Source: Anisodus tanguticus
Taxonomy: Eukaryota > Streptophyta > Magnoliopsida > Solanales > Solanaceae
NCBI GenBank assembly: GCA_034509755.1
Contig: CM067556.1
Coordinates: forward strand, 44,314,045-44,378,044
DNA length: 64,000 nt
Reading direction: 5' to 3'
The translations under genes and the position numbers were made by a program. The notes beneath the pieces are model-generated. The model did not search any database, had not been told where the DNA came from, and was given only the letters and a program-made list of their open reading frames with translations. The number at the start of each line of letters is the position of its first letter. Positions within the stretch are counted from its first letter, which is position 1. Shown piece after piece: positions 1 through 10,149 of the stretch.

Positions 1-144
1 TGTGTCTAAACATTGGTTATATTTCTTGATCACTAATTCGGTTAACTTGAGGAGAAATCTTGAGGAATGTGATCAAGTAGTTATGTGCTAAAGCATGTTT
101 TCTGGCTTTTGAATCTCTTTTTCCTTGATGCCGCTTCAAACATA

Positions 145-383
145 CTCCCTGTGTCCCAATTTATATTACACACTTTTCTTTTAGTCAGTCCCAAGTAGAA
201 TGACACATTTCCTTATTTGACAATAATTTAACTTTGAACTTTACCTTTTACGTTTAACGAGATGATTTATAAACACACAAATATCTTTGGCTTGTTTCAG
301 ACCACAAGATTCAAAAGTGTTTCATTTATTTCTTAAACTCCGTGTGTAGTCAAATTACATCATATAAATTAGAACGGAGGGAG
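145..383. mobile_element. Stowaway-type MITE in GSA intron 1
   Basis: The left end reads CTCCCTGTGTCCCAATTTAT and the right end is its near inverse complement, ending GGAGGGAG. TA dinucleotides flank it at 143-144 and 384-385, as expected for Stowaway (Tc1/mariner-derived) MITEs. It is 239 bp long with no coding capacity. Confidence 0.8.
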
Positions 384-812
384 TAGTAAAAAGTGATTAG
401 TAACTGTAAGGAGAAACTGCAAAAAACTTTCCCTTCTTTTTTGACAGGAAAGTTAGAAGCATCATGAACTTGGAAGGAAATGAAATTGAATAATTGTTTA
501 TTCTTTAGGTTGAAAAAGGGAATTATGACGTAAAAAGCTTGATTTTTCATGAAACAGTTGCATAGAACAGACTAGTGAAAAATGTGTCCCGATCCAATGT
601 AAATTTTGTATTTATGAACCTTAAATACGTATTATTATAAGCCATCACCTCTTCGCTCCATGCGAGGGGTTATCGCTCCATGGGTGAAGCCATGCGCTTC
701 ACATAAATATGGATTCAAACAATGCTGTGTACAATAATCCAAACGAGAAATGGTGGGTTATTTGAATCTCAACTTCGAGGATTTGGACTAATTTGGATGC
801 TGAAATTAATTA

Positions 813-1069
813 CTCCTTGTGTTCCATTTATGTGACACACTCACTCTTTGGAGAGTCAAAGGAGTTTTTGTTTGACCACACTTTTTTCAAATTTTTTAAA
901 AGTATTTTGAATTGTTAACTATTGTGATTTATAATACTTTTTATGTAGTTTCTAAATATGTAGATTTTATTTCAAAACACTTGAAGATTCTATGCCGAAT
1001 TCACACCAAAAATAAGGTAGTTTGACCCTTCGTACTCGAATCATGTCACATAAAGTGGAATGGAGTTAG
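813..1069. mobile_element. second Stowaway-type MITE in GSA intron 1
   Basis: The left end CTCCTTGTGTTCCATTTATG and the right end (CATAAAGTGGAATGGAGTTAG) form imperfect terminal inverted repeats. The TA target duplication is at 811-812 and 1070-1071. Its ends are more diverged than those of the copy at 145-383, so it is probably older. It is 257 bp, non-coding. Confidence 0.75.
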
Positions 1070-1538
1070 TATTTAATTGCAATATGATTATTGTATTACT
1101 AATTTATATATGAAGTTGTTTTTTATAGTTTTCCGTAAGTTGTGCACTTCCCTTCAAATAAGTGTGCCCTTTACTTCTTGCTTTTCGCTTCAAGCCTCGT
1201 GGACCTTGTTATTTATTTGTGTTTTTTCACTTTTAAAGACACTGCTTAAAATATTCTTGGACGTTTTAAGTTCAATAGTCACTTTAATATTATTTACTAA
1301 TCTATTAAAGAAAACACTGCCCTCTATTTTCTTGAGTTGCTTACTGAATGAAGGAGGAATCTTACTTAGACTTTTGACAATGAAGAAGCATATGGCCCTA
1401 ACTTCCAAAGTGTACTGCTTTATGTTGTTCTTTTTCTAAGACGGTGTTCATTAATTTATCTCTAATGGCATCAGATGAAAGAGCACGATAAACTCCCTTC
1501 AAGTTTATGGATTTCATCTCATGTATGATTGTTTGTAG

Positions 1539-1712
1539 GAGTTGATGCCAGGAGGTGTAAATTCTCCTGTACGTGCTTTCAAGTCAGTTGGCGGTCAACC
1601 TGTTGTGATTGACTCTGTGAAGGGTGCTCATATGTGGGATATTGATGGTAATAAATACATTGATTACGTAGGTTCATGGGGGCCAGCTATCATTGGTCAT
1701 GCAGATGATGAG
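1539..1712 (+). CDS. GSA: glutamate-1-semialdehyde 2,1-aminomutase, exon 2
   Basis: This 174-nt exon (58 codons, both ends phase 0) encodes the N-terminal part of mature GSA aminomutase, beginning Glu-Leu-Met-Pro-Gly-Gly-Val-Asn-Ser-Pro and ending Gly-His-Ala-Asp-Asp-Glu. The enzyme is a plastid-stroma, PLP/PMP-dependent class-III aminotransferase-fold protein. It converts glutamate-1-semialdehyde to 5-aminolevulinate, the precursor of chlorophyll and heme. The acceptor is TTTGTAG|GAG and the donor is GATGAG|GTGCAT. The frame joins exactly to exon 3 at 6066, so Asp-Asp-Glu continues as Val-Leu-Ala-Ala-Leu-Ala. The residue pattern MPGGVNSP…GSWGPAIIGHA is typical of plant GSA. The in-frame ATG inside the exon is not the start, because about 65 upstream residues (transit peptide plus N-terminus) are expected from an exon not in this window. 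Confidence 0.93.
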
Positions 1713-1899
1713 GTGCATTTCTTTACTTTAACTCCATGTTTAGACCAAAATTTCAATGATCACCGTTCATTCATTTGGCCAGGCCCTTTAGTAGGAGTAC
1801 CTGCCTTCTATCTAGAAACTTGGTATTTGTATTCCCTCCCAGTAGCTGCTGCATTTCTTCTTCCGATAATGGGTTAAGTTAACAAATTGAAGCCTATCC

Positions 1900-3571
1900 T
1901 GATGTAAATCAGCCTGCGGATTTAAACTCTCAACCAAAGCCGAGAAGGGCTTTACCAAGATTGCCAACAATGGCACGTCGTTCCACATTTAGATGCCTAA
2001 CATGGCATGGAAAATGGAATGGTGTTGGAGTTGTCACGTGAAGATCTAGGAAGCAAGTTCTATTCGGTCTTTGTATGTAGGTCTTGACCGAAGACCATGT
2101 TTTCTTTTAGCTTGTCTTGATTTCTTAGCTTAGCTTAGGACATAGTGTAACATGTAAATAACTCCTAGCTCTCATTAGAACACAATTAATATGCTATAGG
2201 AAAGGACAACTAGGCCATGTAATGAGGTGACAAAGCCTAGAATGACAAGGTGGCAAGGACAAGAGGCATCTAGAAGTTGGGGATTTCAAGGAGAGACTTT
2301 ATGAACTAACAAGTTCATGAAGTTGGCTACATTGAAGAACTCAAAATCGGCCAAGGGGAAGTGCAAGTGTTGGTCGAATTGATCATCCAAACAAATACCA
2401 AGAATGAAAGCTTCCAACACATTCCAAGGAGATGAGGTTGTTGGAGGAATTTATGAGCTAACAAATTCATGAATATGGTTACATGGGAGACCTCAATCTT
2501 GGCCTAGAGAAGAGGAAGAGGTGGACGAAACACCTTGGTCTCCAAGTCACTCCAAATCCGTTCACACTTGGCCAAACTCCCAAGCAATTTGTGTCCTTTT
2601 GTCTTCTTCTAGAATAGTCCATTTTGTACTATAAATAAAGGCCTTAGGCCATTGTAAAATTCAAAGTTCGTGGAATATAAAACTTGAGTGTTTACTCATC
2701 CTTACTAAGTTTTTCAATCCGGGATTGATATTCTTAGTTGGTGCTCCGGGAGTACCTTTGGTTCTTTGTGTGAGCCAAGTCCCTTGGTGTAAGTTTTGAA
2801 GCTAGGACTGTGTGACCTAGTTAAATCCAAGCTAAGGTTTTCCCTTTGGTGTAAGTCTTGATTAGGACTGTGTGACCTAATCAAAACCCAAGCTTAAGGA
2901 ACCCCCTCGGCGTAGGTAGACGTTGGAACTGTGTGGTCCAACCAAACCCAAACCAAGGGTCTATCAAAAGGTTCTCCGACCACCCTCACTTGGCTTGTTC
3001 ACGAGCATTGTACTTAGCAACCTCGGACTAGACCTTGTTAAATTGGTCACCCCATCAAGGTGTCGACTTGGACATTAAAAACCCCTTATCATTATCCTTA
3101 ACTTATCGACCAATTGTGCTTGGTTTGTACTCGGGTTTGCACCTAATATCCCGTGTCCATCCCTCGTCCAAACCATCTCATTCCTTTCACCATCACACCT
3201 ACCTTACAAACAGCCACAACAAAGACCAAGCCCCGGAACCACCCATAACTTCGCATCCTAACCCGACAACACGAAACAGTCCACTAAACATCCTTCACCG
3301 GAACTCACTGTTTCAGCCTTCTTCCGTGGCCTTGCCACCACCAAACCGCCAAGTACCAACCACCAACATCACCCTCAACCCACCCGTAACAACTCCACAA
3401 AACGCCTTGAACCAATTCCAAACACAACTACCCGAAACAGTCCCAAATCATCACCTACCCGGCAGTAACACCTAACCCGAGAACCCCTATTTCACATCCA
3501 TTGTCGCGTCAACTAGTTTCCTGCCGAACTCAGCCCCACTTACCCTCACTCACCCCTCCGTACTTACATCA
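1900..3571 (+). mobile_element. solo LTR of a Ty3/gypsy element (family B), inserted in GSA intron 2
   Basis: The element starts TGATGTAAATC and ends CTTACATCA. It is flanked by the perfect 5-bp duplication TATCC at 1895-1899 and 3572-3576. The text matches the family B LTRs at 33725, 37538, 48275 and 54928, for example the GTTGTCACGTGAAGATC block, the block around GTAGGTCTTG.CCGA, a TATAAATA box, a CTTGAG…ACTCA hairpin and a C/A-rich 3' end. No PBS or internal region follows, so this is a solo LTR left by LTR-LTR recombination. It lies in the sense direction of the host gene. The open frame at 3035-3475 is low-complexity LTR text, not a gene. Confidence 0.92.
2630..2637 (+). promoter_or_regulatory. 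TATA-box candidate of the intronic solo LTR
   Basis: TATAAATA sits about 730 bp into the solo LTR, where family B LTRs carry the same box (34503, 38315, 49058, 51749, 55711). It points in the sense direction of GSA. Activity is unknown. Confidence 0.5.
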
Positions 3572-4440
3572 TATCCATTGTAACGTTTTGCTCTTATTTA
3601 TTAGTGAATTAGTGGGCATGGATTACACAAATCAAGTGTATAAATTCGGTTCTATTCAGGTTTCTTTTATTCCAATATTAAATAGTGCGTACTTTAAGGA
3701 AAATTACGGGTTCTTCTGAAATTAGAGGTTTTCTTATCCACACATTTTCTGCATGGGCATATGAGTCTCCAACAAGAATAAAAGACTTCTGAAAAATACC
3801 GGACCTAATCAAGGTGTGACAATGACAACTAGGCTTACTCCCCAACATTTGTATCATATGAATCCTCTGCATTCATCGTGTTGTATCTAGGAAATACTGT
3901 AGGTCTTTCCTGAAAACTTTCCTTCATGTTATTTTAGGTCTACCTCATTCTATTTTATCACCTTAAATCTTGATATTATCATGCATTAGAAGTCCTTATA
4001 GAATATGGCAGGACCATTTCAGGTAAACTTCTCTCATCTCTAACTTGTCATAAAAAAGTAAATAAGGTCGTTACTTATCAATTAAAAAAAAATATTGTCT
4101 CTAGAAGAACGTATAATAACTGGTGCGAACATGTCTTCTGGTTGTTACATTCTATTAATTTCTTTCATAGAAGTCAGTCTCATGTTGTAGATACATGATG
4201 AGGCCAGTTAAGTTGAAGCCATTCAGTTAGAGCTTGAGCTTAACCTCTCTAGTTGATTGGATCCAGACAGTGGAGACTTGAGTGGAACCTGAAAAACATT
4301 GGTTCTGTGTCCAAAATATGCATGCAAGATGCAACCTATGACATGAGGAATGGGGCGTGTAATCCCAATAAAAATGTATTTTTGATGTTAACAAAAATAT
4401 AAGTTTAACCTTAGACATGTTTCCCACTGCTATCTCTGTT

Positions 4441-4530
4441 GCTATGTTGCTCGGATCCTCCAAAATGATTAACTTTTGGAGGACCAGACACATACCCGAT
4501 GACATATTTGAAGGATCCGAGCAACATAGC
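4441..4530. mobile_element. 90-bp foldback / MITE-like element
   Basis: GCTATGTTGCTCGGATCCT at 4441-4459 is repeated as its exact inverse complement at 4512-4530, with a spacer that is itself partly palindromic (CTCCAAAA … TTTTGGAGGA). This arrangement, with TGCTCGGA and CCGAGCA ends, is typical of a small repeat common in Solanaceae genes. I did not establish a target duplication. Confidence 0.65.
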
Positions 4531-5243
4531 TACGTTGGCTTGAAAGGTTAGATGTTCTGAGCTGTTCTTTATATCGTTAAAAGATAAGTAAGTGCTCTGA
4601 GCTGTTGTAACGTGGCTAGTTAATATAGTATCTGAAATAATCAATTAATTTCAGAAATGCCTTAGCACTTCGTCCCTTCCTTTTTCCACCCCTTATTCTC
4701 TTCACTGTTGAAATATTTGGACATATATCATGCTGTGGTGAATTTTGGACATGTGAGTTTCACAAGGTAGGAGAAATCTTTTCGATAATTTGACAGGTGC
4801 AGTAAAGATAGTCTAATTATGATGAATCATCTGAATACTGAAAAGTAAAATTGATAGAGGATCCATATAGGTGAACCGGCTGGTATGAAATTGAGCAGTA
4901 GTCTGTTGATTGATCATGCTGTAATACATGCTTTGGAGTTTGGCCGAAGTTTCTGTTCTGGTAAGAAACTTGCATGTCCCATTGTCCCTGTAAAGATAAC
5001 CGAGATATTCAGAAATCTCTAGTTTTAAAGATTCCTATGTGGCCTTAGGCGACAAACTATTTAGTACTGGAATGAAATGAATCCGAATATTGTAGAATGA
5101 ATACGTAGGACTTACATAACTAGCCCCAACTAATTTCATCAAAAAGAAAAAATAACTGGCCTCTATTAATTTGGGATTGAGATAGTTGTTGATCATGCAG
5201 TTTGGTGGATCATATGTACCTAGTATATGCAAAAAACTAGAAA

Positions 5244-5481
5244 GGTGAATTTAAAAGTCTATGAAGTTATTAAGTTCAATATTATGTACTCCCTCTGTTT
5301 CACTTCTTTTGTCTTACTTTCCTTTTTAGTCCGTTTAAAAAAGAATGTCACTTTCTATATTTGGTGAATTTAAAAGTCTATGAAGTTATTAACTTCAATA
5401 TTATGTACTCCCTCTGTTTCACTTCTTTTGTCTTACTTTCCTTTTTAGTCCGTTTAAAAAAGAATGTCACTTTCTATATTT
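5244..5481. repeat. tandem duplication, 2 x 119 bp, including a MITE 5' end
   Basis: Copies 5244-5362 and 5363-5481 are almost identical (one change seen, AAGTTCAAT versus AACTTCAAT). Each holds about 45 bp of flanking sequence plus the first 74 bp of a Stowaway MITE. Only the second copy continues into the full MITE. Confidence 0.9.
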
Positions 5482-5652
5482 AATAACTACTTACACCCAA
5501 CATCCTACCTGGCATGTTCAAGACCACAAGATTCAAATGATATTTGGTACATTTCACATCTTTAATTTAAGACCACAAGATTCAAAAGTTTTATTCATTT
5601 TCTTAACTTCGTGCCGAGTCAAACTAAGGCAAACAAATAGGAAAGGAGGGAG
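5408..5652. mobile_element. Stowaway-type MITE in GSA intron 2
   Basis: It starts CTCCCTCTGTTTCACTTCTT and ends GGAAAGGAGGGAG, with TA at 5406-5407 and 5653-5654. It is 245 bp, non-coding. Its first 74 bp are duplicated upstream at 5289-5362. Confidence 0.8.
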
Positions 5653-6065
5653 TAATATGTATTCCGTTTTAGTACTCACAGCACTACGAGATAGGATGAT
5701 AAGTCTGTAATATATATGTTATATAGTTCTATTGTAATATCTGTGTATTTATGAATGATTGTTATACTGCGTGCTTAATGCTTATGGTTTGGTATCAAAC
5801 ATTTGGTTAGGAATCTTTCTTTTGACTCCCCAATTACTGATGAACTGGTCTCTCTACTGAATTTTCTTGAGGCATCTTTGTTAATTATTATTCCGGATAC
5901 TTAATACCTTCAATGTCCCTGTGTCTAGGTATACCATAAACATGATTTAAGTCCTGTATTCCTTGTCAGCTAGGCAGGGCCACAGAAGAGGAAAGGATTG
6001 AAAGTTATTAATGCTTTTCTCTGTTGTTCTGAGGCAGTAATCCTTTGAATTACATTTACTTGCAG

Positions 6066-7133
6066 GTGCTAGCAGCCTTGGCCGAGACAATGAAGAAAGG
6101 AACAAGTTTTGGTGCTCCATGCCTCCTTGAAAATACTCTTGCAGAGATGGTTATTTCTGCTGTTCCTAGTATAGAAATGGTTCGTTTCGTCAACTCCGGC
6201 ACGGAGGCATGCATGGGGGTTCTACGGTTGGCTCGTGCTTTTACTGGCCGGTCAAAGATTGTAAAGTTTGAGGGTTGCTACCATGGTCATGCCGATCCAT
6301 TTCTTGTTAAAGCAGGCAGTGGAGTCGCCACTCTAGGACTCCCCGACTCTCCTGGAGTTCCCAAAGCAGCTACACATGATACTCTGACAGCCCCCTACAA
6401 TGATATTTCTGCTGTTAAGAGCCTCTTTGATGACAACAAAGGAGAAATTGCAGCTATAATACTTGAGCCTGTTGTTGGGAATTCTGGCTTTATTCCACCC
6501 AAACCGGAATTTCTAGATGCCATTCGCAATATCACCAAAGAAACAGGTGCTCTTCTTATATTTGACGAAGTTATGACAGGATTTAGGTTGGCATATGGTG
6601 GCGCTCAGGAGTATTTTGGAATAACTCCTGATTTGACTACACTTGGGAAGATTATTGGGGGTGGCTTGCCAGTAGGTGCGTATGGAGGAAGGAGGGATAT
6701 TATGGAGATGGTGGCACCAGCAGGACCAATGTATCAGGCTGGGACCCTAAGCGGAAACCCATTGGCCATGACTGCTGGTATTCACACACTTAAGCGGTTA
6801 AAGCAACCGGGAGCTTATGAACATTTGGACAAGATCACCAGTGAACTTACTCAGGGAATATTGGATGCTGGGAAGAAGACCGGTCATGCGATGTGTGGTG
6901 GGTATATAAGCGGAATGTTCGGCTTCTTTTTTACAGATGGACCAGTCCATAACTTTTCAGATGCAAAGAAGAGTGATACTGCTAAATTTGCCAAATTTTA
7001 TAGAGGAATGCTGGAGGAAGGTGTCTATTTCGCACCATCCCAGTTTGAGGCTGGATTTACTAGCTTAGCACATACTGCGGAGGATATCCAACGGACTTTA
7101 GCCGCTGCTAAAAAAGTTTTGAGTCAACTTTAA
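6066..7133 (+). CDS. GSA: glutamate-1-semialdehyde 2,1-aminomutase, last exon
   Basis: The exon encodes 355 residues and a TAA stop, covering most of the catalytic domain. It starts at the acceptor TTGCAG|GTG with Val-Leu-Ala-Ala-Leu-Ala. Recognisable blocks are VNSGTEACMGVLRLARA (cofactor-phosphate region), GCYHGHADPFLVKAGSG, the FDEVMTGFR segment carrying the cofactor Asp, and TLGKIIGGG, where the Lys codon at 6648-6650 is the PLP Schiff-base lysine of the family. The C-terminal APSQFEAGFTSLAHT block is also present. No frameshift or internal stop occurs, so the gene looks functional. Together with exon 2, 413 residues are encoded here; plant enzymes are about 475-480 including transit peptide, which fits a missing exon 1 of about 65 codons. 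The product acts in the plastid stroma directly after glutamyl-tRNA reductase in tetrapyrrole synthesis. I see no sign of transfer. Confidence 0.96.
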   Translation: MLAALAETMKKGTSFGAPCLLENTLAEMVISAVPSIEMVRFVNSGTEACMGVLRLARAFTGRSKIVKFEGCYHGHADPFLVKAGSGVATLGLPDSPGVPKAATHDTLTAPYNDISAVKSLFDDNKGEIAAIILEPVVGNSGFIPPKPEFLDAIRNITKETGALLIFDEVMTGFRLAYGGAQEYFGITPDLTTLGKIIGGGLPVGAYGGRRDIMEMVAPAGPMYQAGTLSGNPLAMTAGIHTLKRLKQPGAYEHLDKITSELTQGILDAGKKTGHAMCGGYISGMFGFFFTDGPVHNFSDAKKSDTAKFAKFYRGMLEEGVYFAPSQFEAGFTSLAHTAEDIQRTLAAAKKVLSQL

Positions 7134-7197
7134 TCTCTCCAAGTACCGGCAGTGTCATTCTTTTTGTATGCTAGGCGTTCTTTGTTTTTGTGTGATA

Positions 7198-7203
7198 AAT
7201 AAA
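7198..7203 (+). terminator. poly(A) signal of GSA
   Basis: AATAAA lies 65 bp after the stop codon, preceded by a T/G-rich stretch (TTTTTGTATG…TTTGTTTTTGTGTG), as usual for plant near-upstream and far-upstream elements. The cleavage site is probably 15-30 bp further on. Confidence 0.75.
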
Positions 7204-8100
7204 ACACATGATTGTAACCAAAAGTTTTGTATTATCTTGTTAATTGAGAACATCCTGTATCTTCTTGCGCCTCTTCATGGTAGTTTGAATGACATAAGAT
7301 ATAGTTCTTTTTTTCGAAGGAGTTTATTTTTTCCCACTAATGAATAAAAATGCGATGGTAATCTCAGTTTATGTGAGATGATTTTAACCAACACTTTTGA
7401 AGTTAATCGGCTGGGATAAATGAACGTTTGAATGAAACAAAGATCAATCTTCAAACTGCACTTACGGGCGATAATTTGCAGGTCTGCTACCCGTTTTTAT
7501 TTCATACAAACTTGGTGGGATGGCGAATTTGGGATTGTCATGAATATTTCACCACAATTTAAATGTAATTGAGAAATAACTACATTTAAGGGGATACCGC
7601 TAGTTGAAACACGAAAAAAATTCCATTATACGAACCATTAACTCAAGGAGTCTTTTCTCAAGTTCCAACTGAAGGACAGAATCCATGTGTTCTTAGTCGT
7701 AGAACCATGAACTCAACAACTCTTTCCTCACTTCACATATATTGTGCTGGAATTCGAACTCATGGAAAGAATCCTCGAGTTCTCAATTGTATAACCATGA
7801 ATTCAAGAAAAGGGTCATTAAGTTCAAACTCCAGGAACGATTCGTGGAGTTCAAACTTTTATAGGTTCAAACTCCAGGAATGATTCATGGACTTAAAACC
7901 ATCTAACGAGACTTGGATTTATCAAAGTCAATTATATTTTTTCTCGAGCACATGAACCAAACATTGATGTTGCTATGGATATCAGAAACCCAAATCACTG
8001 GAATACTCATGTGAGACAATTATTGTTATATTGAATCTTATAGACACCAGAATTAGTTCCAATTATATCTTCGTTCTAGGTAGACCTTTTGCAGCAATAC
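7204..8100. other. GSA 3' flank with degenerate repeats, no gene seen
   Basis: The stretch is AT-rich. Between about 7630 and 7905 there are loosely repeated phrases (AACCATGAACTCAA, AGTTCAAACTCCAGGAA). At 8081-8097 a short in-frame stretch reads like the Leu-Gly-Arg-Pro-Phe motif that ends some retrotransposon protease domains, but it is too short and too frameshifted to assign. No open frame of note. Confidence 0.5.
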
Positions 8101-8218
8101 TGTAACGACCCATCCAATCGTTTTTGACTTAACACTCTTACTTGACCAAATTACCCTTCCCGTAGACTCTTTTTCGGGGTTTTTGACTTGCAGGGATGGG
8201 TGGCACGGTTCCCGAGGT
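8101..8218 (+). mobile_element. first ~118 bp of a family D LTR (truncated)
   Basis: It starts TGTAACGACCC and follows the beginning of the intact D LTR at 19993 block by block (…CGTTTTT…, TTACCCTTCCCGTAGACTCT, CACGGTTCCCGAGGT). Similarity stops at about 8218, where minus-strand chromovirus sequence starts. It is the part missing from the D LTR at 14981-17550. Confidence 0.75.
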
Positions 8219-8229
8219 ATGTTAGATAG

Positions 8230-8573
8230 GCCTTAGTTCTCAACTTTCGAATCTGACGATCCAAAATAGCTACGGGAATCTCCTCTTAGGTCAAACCATC
8301 CTTAACTAAAATGGAGTCGGTAGGAACAACCAACGACAGGTCTCCCACACACTTTCTCAACATGGTCACATGAAACACTAGATCCACAACAACTAAGTCT
8401 TGTGGCAATTCAAGTTCATAAGCCACTAGGCCAACTCTCCTTAAAATCCTATAAGGTCCGATATATCTGGGACTGAGCTTCCATTTCTTTCCAAACCTCA
8501 TGACACCTTTCATGGGTGAAATTTTCAAAAATACCCAATCATCAACTTGGAACTCCAAATCTCTACGCCTCAC
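8230..8573 (-). pseudogene. A1 element: integrase C-terminus and chromodomain remnant
   Basis: On the minus strand the frame 8573-8286 reads a typical chromovirus integrase tail: basic VFLKISPMKGVMRFGKKWKL, then SPRYIGPYRILRRVG…YELELP…VFHVTMLRK. After a stop at about 8284 the same frame continues with the start of a chromodomain (EEIPVAILDRQIRKLR) and breaks off near 8230, at the junction with D-LTR sequence. The chromodomain C-terminus and the 3' LTR of this element are absent. The motifs are those of Tekay/Del-type chromoviruses. Confidence 0.8.
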
Positions 8574-8807
8574 ATCCTAATAGGACTTCTGGCGACTCTG
8601 AGCTATTTTCAAATGCTCTTGAATCACTTTGACTTACTCCATAGCCTGATGGACCAAGTCTGGCCCTAATAGCTCTGCTTCACCAACTTCAAATCAACCA
8701 ATTGGTGACCTACAATTTCGCCCATACAGAGCTTCGAACGGTGCCATCTAGATGCTAGCATCATAACTGTTATTATAAGCAAACTGAATGAGAGGAAAAT
8801 GATCATC

Positions 8808-9593
8808 TCAATTACCTTTAAAATCGAGAACACATGCCATCAACAAATCCTCAAGGGTCTGAATAGTATGCTCTGCCTGGCCATCTATTTGAGGGTGAAA
8901 AGTTGTGCTGAGATTTACCTTGGTACCCAATCCTCTCTGGAAAGACTTCCAAAAGTAAGATGTGAACTGAGAACTATGATCTAAAGTCCCATGAAGCTTG
9001 ACAATTCCTCGGATATACAACTTAGCATAATTCTCTGCTGAATCCGTGGCTTTGACTGGCAAAAAGTGAGTTGATTTAGTCAGTCAATCCACTATCACCC
9101 AAATTGAATCATGCCTTAGGGTTGAGCAAGGTAGACCTGTTATGAAATCCATATTTATTATCTCCCATTTCCAAACAGGAATATCAATATTCTGTACCAA
9201 CCCACGAGGCCTCTGGTGCTCGGCTTTCACCTGCTGACAATTCGGACACTTGACTATAAAATCTGCCACATTCCTCTTCATATCGTTCCACCAATAAATT
9301 TCTTTAAGATTATGATACATCTTGGTAGAACCCGGGTGAATAGAATACCTGGAATTATGCACTTCTGCCATGATTCACTCTCTAAGTCCGTCCACATTTG
9401 GAACACATAATCTGCCTCGGTGCCTCAAAGTACCATCATCTCCTCCTTGTTCAAAAGTCGTAGTCTTATGCTTGTGAATCTCCTCTTTCAGCTGCAACAA
9501 GTAGGGATCACTAAACTGCTTCTCCTTTACCTTGGCTACTAAGGAGGATTCAGACTTGTTCTGAACAACAACATCACCATCTTCGAAGTCCAT
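8808..9593 (-). pseudogene. A1 element: integrase zinc-binding and catalytic core remnant
   Basis: Minus-strand fragments 9593-9375, 9371-9084 and 9062-8808 read in order. A zinc-binding HHCC segment (HNSRYSIHPG…YWWNDMKRNVADFIVKCPNCQQVKAEH) is followed by the first catalytic Asp block (INMDFITGLP). The second block, normally SDRG.QFTS, is mutated here to LDHSSQFTS. Then comes the FHPQIDGQAEHTIQTLEDLL region carrying the catalytic Glu. Stops and frame changes between fragments show it is dead. The role in an intact element would be insertion of the cDNA into chromatin. Confidence 0.85.
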
Positions 9594-9617
9594 GAGTCGA
9601 ACTCCTAGACTGGCTAG

Positions 9618-9980
9618 TCAATGAATATCCTTCGTCATGATTTTCGTACCTTCCTCAACATGATCTAAACTTCCCATGAATTGCCGACTAAGAGCATCGA
9701 CTACCACATTCGCTTTCCCTGGATGATAGAGAACATCTACATCATAATCTTTTATCAATTTGAGCCATCTCCTCTGTCTGAGATTCAATTCTTGCTGCTT
9801 GAAAATGTACTGAATGCTCTTGTAATCTATGAAAATATCAACGTGAACTCCATACAAATAGTGACACCATATCTTGAGTGCAAAAAACACGGCTGCCAGT
9901 TCTAGATCATGAGTCGGATAATTATTTTTATGAGGTTTAAGCTGTCTGGATGCATAAGTTATAAACTTACCATGCTGCAT
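9618..9980 (-). pseudogene. A1 element: RNase H remnant
   Basis: The minus-strand 120-residue frame has the RNase H pattern of Ty3/gypsy elements: ITYASRQLKPHKNNYPTHDLELAAVFFALKIWCHYLYG, followed by IDYKSIQYIFKQQELNLRQRRWLKLIKDYD and the domain end NVVVDALSR. The usual catalytic TDHKSL is changed to IDYKSI, which supports a pseudogene. Confidence 0.85.
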
Positions 9981-10149
9981 TAAAACACATCCAAGACCAA
10001 CTCCTGAAGCATCATAATATGCAACGAACCCCTCAGTCCCCTATAGCAAAGTTAACACTGGCGGAGAAGTCATTCTCATCTTCAATTCTTCGAAACTAGG
10101 CTCATAGGCATCTAGCCACTGAAAATTAACTTTCTTCTGCGTTAATCTA

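Larger units (their letters stand above)
1..1538 (+). other. 3' part of GSA intron 1 (exon 1 outside window)
   Basis: This stretch precedes a clean acceptor (…TTTGTAG) at 1538 and the second coding exon of the GSA gene. I searched it for a plastid transit peptide or the N-terminal enzyme segment that should precede the Glu-Leu-Met-Pro start of exon 2 and found none, so exon 1 is probably left of base 1. The stretch is AT-rich and holds two Stowaway-type MITEs (145-383 and 813-1069). The open frames at 1077-1439 and on the opposite strand have no recognisable content. That this is intron rather than 5' flank is inferred from the reading phase of exon 2. Confidence 0.7.
1713..6065 (+). other. 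GSA intron 2 with nested repeats
   Basis: The intron runs from donor GTGCAT to acceptor TTGCAG. It is 4353 bp, long for this gene family because it took up a 1.7-kb solo LTR (1900-3571), a foldback element (4441-4530) and a partly duplicated Stowaway MITE (5244-5652). The stretches 3577-4440, 4531-5243 and 5653-6065 are AT-rich and I see nothing specific in them. The short open frames here have no recognisable product. Confidence 0.88.

Noticed and set aside
640..720. CGCTCCATG / GCGCTTCAC phrases, possible small inverted repeat element
   Set aside because: The arms are short and imperfect, and no target duplication is visible.
1077..1439. 120-residue open frame upstream of GSA exon 2, considered as exon 1
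   Set aside because: No transit-peptide composition, no match to the expected N-terminal segment, and no donor in the right phase. It is T-rich intron text.
3035..3475. 146-residue Pro/His/Thr-rich open frame
   Set aside because: It lies in the C/A-rich 3' part of a family B LTR; similar frames occur in every B LTR (34739, 38632, 49314, 52033). It is composition, not a gene.
8050..8100. Leu-Gly-Arg-Pro-Phe-like stretch suggesting an Athila/Tat protease remnant
   Set aside because: Only about ten codons, a frame shift inside, and no supporting domains upstream in 7204-8050.
8230..8573. Integrase-chromodomain text as a possible domesticated host protein
   Set aside because: It has an internal stop, is truncated at a repeat junction, and is collinear with the other dead pol pieces of A1.
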